Of a stretch of 64,000 nt of DNA, positions 10,148-17,542 are shown piece by piece. The notes below the pieces were generated by a model. That model saw only the letters and a list, made by a program, of their open reading frames with translations, did no database searches and had not been told where the DNA came from. Within the stretch, counting starts at the first letter, position 1, and the number at the start of each line of letters is the position of its first letter. This DNA is from Pseudomonas donghuensis (lineage in GTDB: Bacteria; Pseudomonadota; Gammaproteobacteria; Pseudomonadales; Pseudomonadaceae): contig NZ_AJJP01000155.1 in NCBI RefSeq assembly GCF_000259195.1, positions 1 through 64,000 of the forward strand, given 5' to 3'. The position numbers and the translations under genes are program-made.

Positions 10148-11230
10148 TTATCCGGCAAGTCGTTGGGAAGCCGCGGCGTAGACAAAACCGGAGAACAACC
10201 GGCGCGATGTACGCACCACCGAAGCACGAATTGTCTCACCCTGATCGCCGGTGTAGGACAATACGACATCTATCCCGCCACTTGGATGTTCAATGCGTAC
10301 TTGCTTCAAGCGTGGCTCGCTAACCCCGCCGAGCAATTGCGCGACCACACTGCCTTCAGTGACACAAGCGGTGGCAAGGCCGATGGAGCCGGTGATCGCC
10401 AAGGCCCGGTGGCAGTTGTGTGGCATGAAGTAGCGCACTTGGATTGTGCCGCCAGCCTTGGCCGGTGACACCAGTACTGGCTTGGGAATCACTTTGTCGC
10501 TGACATCACCCAGGCCCATTGCCAGGCCGGCTTGCAGTCGCAAGGACTCCAGGCGACGCAGGAACTCTTTGTCGGCATCCAATTCAGCAGGACTTTCATC
10601 ACCACGTTTACCCAGTTGGCCGGCTTCGACAATCATCATTGGCATCGCCATGTCGATGCACGTCACCGCAATACCGTCGATCACATCCTGTGTTTGACCC
10701 GTCGGGAACAGTTTTCCGGTCTTGCTGCCTGCAGCGTCGAGAAAGGTCAGTTGCACAGGCGCGGCGGTACCTGGCACACCATCGATGGCGGTATCGCCTT
10801 CATAGCTGACCTTGCCGCCTGGGGTCTGGACTTCGGCGTTCACAAACGTCCCGGTGTTGAGGTTGCGAATACGCACGCAGGTCAGGTCTTTGCCGGCCTT
10901 TACCAACCCCTGCTCGATGGCGAAGGGGCCAACAGCGCAGAGCATGTTGCCGCAATTGGGCGCGGTGTCGACTCGACGCTGGGAAACCATAACTTGAACG
11001 AACAGATAGTCGACATCGGCGTCGGGATGCAGCGACGGGCTGACGATCGCCACCTTGCTGGTTTGTGGGCTTCCGCCACCGATGCCGTCAATTTCCAGCT
11101 CATGGCCGGAACCCATCAGGTTGAGCAGCAGCTCATCACGTTCTTCGATCGCAACAGGTAGATCCCAGGCGAGAAATACCGGGCCCTTGGAAGTACCACC
11201 GCGCATGAGCACACAGGGAATTCGTTGCAT
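10148..11230 (-). CDS. PrpF/GalD-family isomerase or tautomerase
   Basis: A 360-residue protein of the PrpF family (diaminopimelate-epimerase fold). It begins IPCVLMRGGTSKGPVFLAWD and contains IDGIGGGSPQTSKVAIV and DTAPNCGNMLCAVGPFAIE; the cysteine there is the likely acid/base residue. Family members isomerise 2-methylaconitate (PrpF), 4-oxalomesaconate (GalD/LigU) or aconitate. There is no gallate or propionate gene nearby, whereas TcuA, which makes cis-aconitate, is in the same module. A cis/trans or delta aconitate isomerase is therefore a reasonable inference. It heads the five-gene leftward run and is divergent from a LysR gene. Confidence 0.82.
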   Translation of the reverse strand: MQRIPCVLMRGGTSKGPVFLAWDLPVAIEERDELLLNLMGSGHELEIDGIGGGSPQTSKVAIVSPSLHPDADVDYLFVQVMVSQRRVDTAPNCGNMLCAVGPFAIEQGLVKAGKDLTCVRIRNLNTGTFVNAEVQTPGGKVSYEGDTAIDGVPGTAAPVQLTFLDAAGSKTGKLFPTGQTQDVIDGIAVTCIDMAMPMMIVEAGQLGKRGDESPAELDADKEFLRRLESLRLQAGLAMGLGDVSDKVIPKPVLVSPAKAGGTIQVRYFMPHNCHRALAITGSIGLATACVTEGSVVAQLLGGVSEPRLKQVRIEHPSGGIDVVLSYTGDQGETIRASVVRTSRRLFSGFVYAAASQRLAG

Positions 11231-11396
11231 GAATACTGACTCTTATTGATCAATCGGGGTAATTGATGTGCTGAGAGCAAGAGTCGCAGGCTTTGAAAAT
11301 TGTTTCCAATGCAAATATCAGCCTGATTATTGCGTTTAACGAATGAAGATTCTAGGATTCCCAGGCGCAACCACCCCCGTCTGCTGAGATAAAAAA
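11231..11396. promoter_or_regulatory. Divergent control region with ATTGATCAAT palindrome
   Basis: This 166 bp gap lies between the PrpF-like gene and the divergent LysR gene. It contains the perfect 10-bp palindrome ATTGATCAAT at 11245-11254, followed 8 bp later by another TTGAT. LysR proteins usually bind a T-N11-A dyad in such gaps. This is the natural operator candidate, though the exact site is not proven. Confidence 0.45.
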
Positions 11397-12287
11397 GTGA
11401 ATTATGAACTCAATGACATCCGATCTTTCGTGAAGATCGCAGAGCTTGGCAGCTTTCACGAAGCTGCCGATGCATTGCATCTCTCTCAACCGGCGTTGAG
11501 CCGGAGAATGAAAAAACTGGAAGAGGGATTGGGAACAGCGCTTCTTGATCGCACCACCAGAAGGGTCAGCCTCACCAGCGTGGGGCGAGATTTCCTGCCC
11601 AAGGCACGACGCTTACTGGATGATTTCGATGACTCGATACTCAACATCCGAGAGCTGGCGGAGCGCCAGAGCGGCCGGGTAACCCTCGCCTGCATCCCCA
11701 CCGCAGCCTTCTACTTTTTGCCATCGGTCATCCGCCTCTACAACGAGCGCTATCCACAAATTCGCATTCGCTTGCTTGACCTGAGTGCGAACGAAGGACT
11801 GGAGGCTGTCCTGCGTGGCGAAGCCGACTTTGGCATCAACATGATGAGCGGCCAGCACCCGGACATAGAGTTCGTACCTTTGGTCAACGAACCTTTTGTC
11901 CTGGCGTGTCGACGCGATCATGAGTTGGCCAAACGAAGCGCCGTCACCTGGTCTGAACTCAGTAATTACCGCCTGATCGGAGTCGGTCGTCTGAGCGGCA
12001 ACCGCATGTTGCTTGACCATGCTTTGTCGGGCTTGAGCTGGCGTCCACAGTGGTTCTATGAGGTGCAACACCTATCAACGTCGCTGGGTCTGGTAGAGGC
12101 TGGATTAGGCGTATCGGCAATGCCGAGCCTCGCAATGCCTGCTGTGGATCATCCAACATTGGTGAGCGTCCCGTTGATAGAGCCCGTGGTTAACCGATCG
12201 TTGGGACTGGTCTACCGAAGAGGCGCCTCCCTCTCCCCGGCTGCGGAAAAATTCGTCTCGATACTGCTGGAACAGTGGGAGAAATAA
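11397..12287 (+). CDS. LysR-family regulator of the divergent transport operon
   Basis: A 296-residue LysR-type regulator. The N-terminal helix-turn-helix contains LNDIRSFVKIAELGSFHEAA and LSQPALSRRMKKLEEGLG. The remaining part is the effector domain. It starts with GTG, as the nearby ATG is out of frame. It is divergent from the PrpF-like gene and most likely controls that gene and the four transport, porin and chemoreceptor genes behind it. Its inducer is unknown but probably aconitate, tricarballylate or a related acid. The 3' end abuts debris of an ars operon. Confidence 0.88.
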   Translation: MNYELNDIRSFVKIAELGSFHEAADALHLSQPALSRRMKKLEEGLGTALLDRTTRRVSLTSVGRDFLPKARRLLDDFDDSILNIRELAERQSGRVTLACIPTAAFYFLPSVIRLYNERYPQIRIRLLDLSANEGLEAVLRGEADFGINMMSGQHPDIEFVPLVNEPFVLACRRDHELAKRSAVTWSELSNYRLIGVGRLSGNRMLLDHALSGLSWRPQWFYEVQHLSTSLGLVEAGLGVSAMPSLAMPAVDHPTLVSVPLIEPVVNRSLGLVYRRGASLSPAAEKFVSILLEQWEK

Positions 12288-12296
12288 CCTCACCCT

Positions 12297-12389
12297 TCCC
12301 GCTGGCCTGAGTTGAGATAGGTGATTGAACATTGCTTCGCACACTATGCTGCGGCAGCTATTGGCGGTGCAGATAAAAAGAACTTTCAT
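12297..12389 (-). pseudogene. arsC: Remnant of arsenate reductase ArsC (N-terminus)
   Basis: The fragment reads MKVLFICTANSCRSIVCEAM then FNHL, the N-terminus of thioredoxin-type arsenate reductases, including the CTANSCRS phosphate-binding loop. Homology stops after about 25-30 residues, against a usual length near 156, and the sequence runs into the end of the LysR gene. It lies about 20 bp downstream of the arsR remnant in the same direction. These are the leftovers of one ars operon with arsB and the rest of arsC missing. Confidence 0.75.
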
Positions 12390-12409
12390 CGAATCGTCCC
12401 AACTGTTGA

Positions 12410-12626
12410 TTAGCAGCAGGTGGCAATACGCTGAGGACGATCACCCATGTCGTCTAGACAGGTGGAGCTGTCACTCAGCCATTGACGATTAGCTTCCAAT
12501 GTCGCCATCAGGATCTCGCGCACCCAATTCGGCAGGCTCGGATGCAGCCGGCAATAGACCCATTGACCTTGGCGACGATCCTCCAGCAAACCACAAATGC
12601 GCAGTTGGGCCAGATGGCGAGATACC
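12410..12626 (-). pseudogene. arsR: Remnant of arsenic repressor ArsR (C-terminus)
   Basis: Read on the minus strand this encodes VSRHLAQLRICGLLEDRRQG, then QWVYCRLHPSLPNWVREIL, and ends in a stop at 12410. This is the recognition helix, wing and C-terminal tail of an ArsR/SmtB repressor. The N-terminal 40-50 residues with the start codon and the arsenite-sensing cysteines are absent. The reading frame is cut exactly where an IS66-type end (GTAAGCG) begins, so the element insertion or a later deletion truncated it. Confidence 0.75.
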
Positions 12627-12663
12627 GTAAGCGTCTACCCAAGTCACCTTGCGTGACTCAGGT
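12627..12663 (-). repeat. IS66-type right end, copy A
   Basis: The stretch begins GTAAGCGTCTACCCAAG, the GTAA start typical of IS66-family terminal repeats. It contains a hairpin AGTCAC-CTTGC-GTGACT at 12642-12658. A second, diverged copy lies 500 bp to the right in the same orientation. Copy A has no transposase next to it and truncates arsR. Confidence 0.65.
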
Positions 12664-12708
12664 AAGAACCCGCTGAATCGGCAACCTCATCAGCGCAGAG
12701 GTCGAAGG

Positions 12709-13104
12709 TCAGTCAGCGCTGTGACATACACAACATATTTTGTTGCCATCGGGGTCTCTGATGTAAGCACCGTAATAATCCGGAGAGTACTGAGGACGCA
12801 GCCCTGGTGTGCCTTCGTCTGATGCCCCGTTAGCCATAGCGATCGCGTAGAAGTCATCAACCTGCGCCCGCGTTTGGGCTTCGAACGCAACCATCAACCC
12901 GTTACCTGGTGTCGCGCGTTCGCCATTTAGCGGGCTATAGATACAGAACGCCGTACCTGAGTCAGTCGTACTTTGGGTAAATAGAGCGCGTTCAGGATTG
13001 TGCTTGAGGGCAAGCAACGTGATGCCTAGCGGTGCGAGTAGCCGCCCATAGAAGATTGTCGCACGGGCGAGGTCGTTAGTGCCGATTGTGACATGGCTGA
13101 ACAT
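12709..13104 (-). CDS. VOC-family (glyoxalase/bleomycin-resistance fold) protein
   Basis: A 131-residue vicinal-oxygen-chelate protein, full length for a single-domain member. It opens MFSHVTIGTNDLARATIFYG and closes with YYGAYIRDPDGNKICCVCH, both typical of the glyoxalase-like group. A GGAG motif lies 6 bp before the ATG. VOC proteins include lyases, dioxygenases and drug-binding proteins, and the substrate cannot be told. The gene is intact although it sits between two IS66-type ends in a region of pseudogenes, which suggests it arrived with the mobile element. Confidence 0.8.
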   Translation of the reverse strand: MFSHVTIGTNDLARATIFYGRLLAPLGITLLALKHNPERALFTQSTTDSGTAFCIYSPLNGERATPGNGLMVAFEAQTRAQVDDFYAIAMANGASDEGTPGLRPQYSPDYYGAYIRDPDGNKICCVCHSAD

Positions 13105-13126
13105 GAGGCGCTCCGATGGAATTAGG

Positions 13127-13163
13127 GTATGCGTCTACCCAACTTACCTTGTGTAAGTTAGGC
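13127..13163 (-). repeat. IS66-type right end, copy B
   Basis: The stretch begins GTATGCGTCTACCCAAC and contains a 7-bp hairpin AACTTAC-CTTGT-GTAAGTT at 13141-13159. The hairpin arms differ from copy A, but pairing is kept by matched changes on both sides. The stop codon of the broken IS66 transposase lies inside this end. Confidence 0.65.
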
Positions 13164-13500
13164 CGGCACCCATTGATGCGGTAAAAGGTTACCGATTTCA
13201 CTCGCTCGCTGGTCGGCACGCGCGTAAGGACGTCCTTCAAATAGGCGTACGGTTCATGCCCGTTGAGCCGCCCCGACTGGATCAAACTCATGATCGCCGC
13301 TACCCGCTTGCCGCTGCGCAACGATCCTACAAAGAGCCAGTTCTTGCGTCCCAACGCCCACGGCCGGATCTGGTTCTCCGCTCAATTATTGTCAATGGAT
13401 ACGGCCTCGCCATCGAGATGGCGCGATAGCGTCGTCCAACATTTCAGGCTGTAATCCAGTGCTCTGCTGATAGAGGCGTGGTTCTTGTGCTGACGAAGCG
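13158..13500 (-). pseudogene. IS66-family transposase remnant (C-terminal part)
   Basis: The minus strand encodes the C-terminal 110 or so residues of an IS66 transposase: ISRALDYSLKCWTTLSRHLD, then IDNN, then AENQIRPWALGRKNWLFVGS, SLRSGKRVAAIMSLIQSGRL and NGHEPYAYLKDVLTRVPT. The expected tail LLPHQWVPA is found only in another frame. Two lesions are visible. A TGA stands between IDNN and AENQ (13381-13383), probably from TGG. One base is lost after VPT (near 13216), shifting the frame. The N-terminal part and the accessory genes are absent, so this element cannot move by itself. Confidence 0.88.
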
Positions 13501-13577
13501 TCACCGCCGCTCCGCCCTTGATCGGGGCTGAGGGAGTCGCAGCACACTAAGCCTCCATCGTAAGGAGACGACCCCAC

Positions 13578-13905
13578 ATGAAGGACACACCTAGCCTCCC
13601 CCCTGATTATCCTCGATGTTCAGGATGCCATTGATCGCCCGGTTTGGGATGGCAAAAGCCATCCTGGTTATTTGTCCGTGATCCAACGTCTTCTGCGCCA
13701 CTGGCGATCAAATGGCTGGTCAGTCCTTCATGTAAAGCATGATGAAAAGAATCCCACCTCCAGCTATCACGTTCATGGCCCCTGGAATGGAATCAAAAAA
13801 GAGGTGGCTCCGGTAGAAGGCGAGGCTGTCATCATCAAGCATGAGAACTGCGAATTCATAGGTAACTACCCCTACGTTGAAGCACAGAGAAACTCATTTG
13901 CTTGA
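13578..13905 (+). pseudogene. Frameshifted, truncated isochorismatase-family cysteine hydrolase
   Basis: An ATG at 13578 opens MKDTPSLP, and after a run of six C the family core continues one frame over: LIILDVQDAIDRPVWDGKSH, then SVIQRLLRHWRSNGWSVLHV, KHDEK and PVEGEAVIIKHENCEFIG. The aspartate in LDVQD and the lysine in IIKHEN correspond to two catalytic residues. The third, the cysteine in the usual GVxTNxCV motif, is missing because the frame stops about 75 residues early. The gene therefore has a one-base change in the C tract and a lost 3' end. The downstream part could also be read from a TTG at 13672 as a 77-residue peptide, but this is unlikely to be functional. Confidence 0.75.
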
Positions 13906-13914
13906 AACACCGAC

Positions 13915-13932
13915 GGAGTACATTTGTACTCC
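13915..13932. promoter_or_regulatory. Palindrome GGAGTACA-TT-TGTACTCC
   Basis: Perfect 8-bp arms surround a TT centre, with the core GTAC-N4-GTAC. A 17-base identical copy occurs at 36488-36504. The GTAC-N4-GTAC spacing resembles the binding motif described for LexA2-type repressors of pseudomonads and xanthomonads, but no target gene remains beside this copy. A simple hairpin role cannot be excluded. Confidence 0.4.
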
Positions 13933-13935
13933 TTC

Positions 13936-14274
13936 TCATGTGGCGTCATCGTCACATGAGTTTTGCCACTCTTTCACCGATCCATTGGCTTCGATCGAGG
14001 TGCGCAGTGCTCCGAGCTCTGCCTCAGACCGTTCGAGTTGCACCTGCAAATCCCCCTCCCTGCGCTGTGCTACTGCTGCGACCAAATGGGCTTCGATCGC
14101 CTCTTTTGTCTTCGTCTCAAGCTGCTGGGCGATCAACTCCCTTGCACCTTCTGCGCGCGCAGCCGTAGAACTGAGCCATCGATGTGGAATGCGTGTACCA
14201 GAATCAAGAGTCGTTACTGAACCCAAACCAGAAGGAACAGTCGCCTCATAACTAACGCCGTTCACAGGCAGCAA
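13936..14274 (-). CDS. Hypothetical coiled-coil protein or fragment
   Basis: An open frame of 112 codons whose middle (about residues 38-95) is strongly helical and charged, with heptad-like segments such as ARELIAQQLETKTKEAIEAH and GDLQVQLERSEAELGALRTS. I do not recognise a family. KfrA-like plasmid proteins and chemoreceptor pieces look similar only because they are coiled coils. It lies in a stretch of broken genes with a regulator downstream on the same strand, and no strong ribosome binding site is visible. It may be the surviving piece of a longer gene. Confidence 0.4.
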   Translation of the reverse strand: MLPVNGVSYEATVPSGLGSVTTLDSGTRIPHRWLSSTAARAEGARELIAQQLETKTKEAIEAHLVAAVAQRREGDLQVQLERSEAELGALRTSIEANGSVKEWQNSCDDDAT

Positions 14275-14412
14275 TCGGCCGATTCTGTTGAAAAAGTCGG
14301 ATTTTCAGATCGCCTGAACCCGGGCACGACCACCTCCGGAGAACCGATTCACCACATTGAGTGGTTTTTCGGACCTTCGTTGGAAACGAGAAATATTGCA
14401 GCCTGCGGCGAC

Positions 14413-15801
14413 TCAGTAGTAACGTCGCGGATCGGAATCGATCAGGCTGGCCAGTTTGGTCAGGGCAAAGCGCAGTTCGTCCTGGCTGGTGGGCGACATC
14501 AACACCAGTCGCACACAACGGGTGCTCCCGGACCGTTCAGCCTGGAACTGGGTGCCACTGAGCACTAGCACACCGTTGGCCCGGGCGAGCATGCTGAATT
14601 CGTCACTGGTCCAGGGTTCGGGCAGCGTCAACCAGACGTGGTACGAATAGGGCTGGGTCTTGAGCTCGAAATTGGCAAAAATTTCCCGGGCAATCGCTTG
14701 CCGCCCGGAGGCTTCGTTGCGCTGGATGCGGATCAGCTTTTTGTCCAGGCCCTCGGTGATCACATTGCTGGCCAGTTGCGCAGTCAACGGCGACGGCATC
14801 CAGACGCTGCTGCGCACCATCGAGGTCAGGCGCGACAGCAGTTTCGGCGGACTATAGATATAGCCGATGCGAAGCGCCGGCATGACCGACTTCGACAGGC
14901 TGGTCAGGTACACCGAACGATCCGGCGCAAACGCCGACAGCGGCTTGATCGACGGATCGGTGGCGAGGAAGCCATAAATGTCATCGTCCAGGATGATGAA
15001 ATCGAACTCTTCGGCCAGTGCCGCAATTTGGGCCCGACGTTTTTGCGACATGATCGCCGCCGTCGGGTTCTGGCAGGTCGCCACGCAAACCAGCATCGCC
15101 GGTTTCTCTCGCAGGCACAGTTCGCGCAACGCTTCGGGAATGATGCCTTCGTCGTCCATCGGCACACCACGCAGGCGGCGCTCAAGGCCATGGGCCATGG
15201 AAATGATGCCGGGGTAGCAAAGCTCTTCACAGAGCACCAGGTCACCGGCGTTGGTCAGGGCGCTCATCGCGACCATCAAGCCATGCTGGGCCCCGGCCGT
15301 AATCACCACTTGCTGCCATTGCGCATCGGGAAACGAATGGCGCAACCACTGCGCACCCGCCTCGCGATGTGCCGGATGACCGCCGTCCGGCGCGTAATCC
15401 AGGGTTCTAGCGAAATCGGTGCTCTTGGCCATATCCACCAGAGCGCCGCGCAACCAGTATTCCAGGGTTTCGCCGTAGGGCTTGATGATTGAAAGATCGA
15501 TTAATTCGGATTGCCCCAGATTCAGCGGCGCGGCGCTATTGCTCGCCGGCAGTTCCAGCTGCTTCTGGTTGAGCACATAAGTACCACGCCCCACTTCCCC
15601 CTGAACCAGACGACGTCGATGGGCTTCGCTATAGGCCCGACTGATGGTGCCCGGTGTGACATTCAGCGTGGTGGCCAGCTCCCGAAGGGTCGGCAGGCGA
15701 TCACCTTCGTTCAACACGCCGTTGCTGATATCGCGCGCCAACGCGTCGGCAATCGACAAGTACATCGGCTGGCTGAACTCGCTTAGCTGGGGAACCCACA
15801 T
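14413..15801 (-). CDS. MocR-type regulator (GntR DNA-binding + aminotransferase fold)
   Basis: A 462-residue chimeric regulator. Residues 1-75 form a GntR winged helix (MYLSIADALARDISNGVLNE, LPTLRELATTLNVTPGTISR). The rest has the fold of class I aminotransferases with ITAGAQHGLMVAM, CQNPTAAIM, LDDDIYGFLATD and the PLP lysine in LTSLSKSVMPALRIGY. MocR proteins bind PLP or PLP-amino-acid adducts and usually control a divergent gene. Here that is the BenE-type transporter and the glyA-type gene across a 349-bp gap full of ATTGARTC repeats. Family assignment is secure; the ligand is unknown but an amino acid is likely. Confidence 0.92.
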   Translation of the reverse strand: MWVPQLSEFSQPMYLSIADALARDISNGVLNEGDRLPTLRELATTLNVTPGTISRAYSEAHRRRLVQGEVGRGTYVLNQKQLELPASNSAAPLNLGQSELIDLSIIKPYGETLEYWLRGALVDMAKSTDFARTLDYAPDGGHPAHREAGAQWLRHSFPDAQWQQVVITAGAQHGLMVAMSALTNAGDLVLCEELCYPGIISMAHGLERRLRGVPMDDEGIIPEALRELCLREKPAMLVCVATCQNPTAAIMSQKRRAQIAALAEEFDFIILDDDIYGFLATDPSIKPLSAFAPDRSVYLTSLSKSVMPALRIGYIYSPPKLLSRLTSMVRSSVWMPSPLTAQLASNVITEGLDKKLIRIQRNEASGRQAIAREIFANFELKTQPYSYHVWLTLPEPWTSDEFSMLARANGVLVLSGTQFQAERSGSTRCVRLVLMSPTSQDELRFALTKLASLIDSDPRRYY

Positions 15802-15888
15802 GAATGATCACTGCCAATCGTAGAAATGATGAATATGCGAGCATATCACATGGAGGTTAGGCAATTAATAAATCGGTCAAATCAAGAC

Positions 15889-16106
15889 ATTGAGTCGATT
15901 GAATCGATTTTTGAATCGCTATGCATCGTAATGGAAATATATTTCTATTTTAGTAAATAAGCATATAAATCAATTGTTTAGCTACACCATAGCCAAAAAA
16001 AAGGCGCTGATAGCAAAAATATGCCTCGCAACAATCACCCAGCCTATTGAATCAACTCAATTCTTTCAAATACACTCGCCTCGAATCGCATCAATCGAGT
16101 CAATCC
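15889..16106. promoter_or_regulatory. ATTGARTC repeat array, probable MocR operator region
   Basis: The AT-rich 349-bp gap between the divergent MocR and BenE-type genes carries repeated octamers. Direct copies ATTGAGTCG, ATTGAATCG and TTGAATCG are packed at 15889-15918. ATTGAATCA followed by the inverted TCAAT lies at 16046-16061. Inverted-like copies (TCAATCGAGTCAATCC) lie at 16091-16106. Direct and inverted repeats in the shared promoter are the usual operator form for MocR proteins. Which copies are bound is not shown. Confidence 0.6.
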
Positions 16107-16150
16107 TCCCCTGATAACTGCGCGCCTCTGCCGCGCCAAGTCGAGACATC

Positions 16151-17356
16151 ATGGACGCACTCAGAAAGGATCTATCCCTGTCAGCCGTCATTGCGGGCTT
16201 TATCGCCGTGATCATTTCCTATGCCGGCCCCCTAATCATCGTGTTTCAGGCAGCCAAGGAAGCGCACCTGCCCAATGACGTGGTGTCTTCGTGGATCTGG
16301 GCCATTTCCATTGGCAGCGGGATTACCGGCCTGCTCCTGAGCTGGCGTCTGAGGATTCCGGTGATCACGGCGTGGTCGACACCGGGCGCAGCATTGCTGG
16401 TGTCGATGCTGCCCACCGTCACCCTGCCCCAGGCCATAGGCGCCTATGTGGTGGCGTCGGTGATCATTGCCTTGATCGGTTTGTCCGGGGCGTTCGACAA
16501 ACTGATGAGTCGCCTGCCCAAAGCCATCGCAGCAGCCATGCTCGCTGGCATCCTGTTCCGCTTCGGCGCTGAACTGTTCACTTCGATCAAGCTGCAACCG
16601 GCGCTGGTGCTGTCAATGATCGCGGTTTACCTGATCTTCAAACGCTTTTCGCCGCGCTACGCGATTCTGTCGGTACTGATTGTCGGCTGCGCCGTGGCCG
16701 CCTCGTTCGGTGAACTCAACAGCAGCTCGATCACCATCGTAGTGGCCCACCCAGTCTTCATCGCCCCTGAATGGAGCTGGCACGCAATCATCAACATTGG
16801 CCTGCCGCTGGCACTGGTGACCTTGACCGGTCAGTACGTGCCGGGCATGGCCGTGTTGCGCACCTCGGGCTACAACACGCCGGCGCGCTCGATCATTTCG
16901 GTCACCGCGATTGGCTCGATCCTGATGGCACCGTTCGGCTCCCACGGCTTTAATTTGGCAGCCATTACCGCCGCGATCTGCACCGGCCGCGAAGCCCACG
17001 AAGACCGCGACAAACGCTACATCGCCGGGATCGCCTGCGGGGTGTTCTACATTCTGATGGGCACCTTCGGCGCGACCCTGGCCTCAGTGTTTTCCGCGCT
17101 GCCGAAAGAGTTGATTGCTTCCCTCGCTGGCTTGGCCTTGTTCGGCGCGATCAGTGCCGGGCTGACCGGCGCCATGGTCGACGAAAAACAACGGGAAGCA
17201 GCGCTGATCACTTTTCTGGTGACGGCCTCGGGCATGAGTTTCCTAGGCTTGGCCGCCGCGTTCTGGGGGTTGATCTTCGGCCTTGTGGCGCATTTCGTAC
17301 TGACCTACACCCGGGAAAACAAAGCGGCCGCCATCGCCGAGGGCAGCCGACCATGA
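16151..17356 (+). CDS. BenE-family (benzoate/H+ symporter type) transporter
   Basis: A 401-residue inner-membrane protein with about 12 helices. It carries the BenE family hallmarks SLSAVIAGFIAVIISYAGP at the start and VITAWSTPGAALLVSMLP, plus APFGSHGFNLAAITAAICTG in the middle. Characterised relatives move benzoate with protons, but most BenE-like proteins are untested. No aromatic degradation genes are nearby. The neighbours are a MocR regulator and an SHMT-type enzyme, so an amino-acid-like substrate is equally plausible. The start MDALRKDLS is 350 bp from the divergent regulator. Confidence 0.88.
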   Translation: MDALRKDLSLSAVIAGFIAVIISYAGPLIIVFQAAKEAHLPNDVVSSWIWAISIGSGITGLLLSWRLRIPVITAWSTPGAALLVSMLPTVTLPQAIGAYVVASVIIALIGLSGAFDKLMSRLPKAIAAAMLAGILFRFGAELFTSIKLQPALVLSMIAVYLIFKRFSPRYAILSVLIVGCAVAASFGELNSSSITIVVAHPVFIAPEWSWHAIINIGLPLALVTLTGQYVPGMAVLRTSGYNTPARSIISVTAIGSILMAPFGSHGFNLAAITAAICTGREAHEDRDKRYIAGIACGVFYILMGTFGATLASVFSALPKELIASLAGLALFGAISAGLTGAMVDEKQREAALITFLVTASGMSFLGLAAAFWGLIFGLVAHFVLTYTRENKAAAIAEGSRP

Positions 17357-17542
17357 CGGCACAAACAGGAACAGCAACTGGCCTATCACACCACTGGCCG
17401 TTCGGCGGCAATCTCGATGGAAAGCTAGCGGCTTGAAAGACACCTCCATTTTTCTCTCCGGCTCGACCGCAAGCCAGTCACGAGGGCTGCGGCATCACGT
17501 GCCTGCGCCGTCGGCCGAAGCACTTACTTAAGGAATCACACC

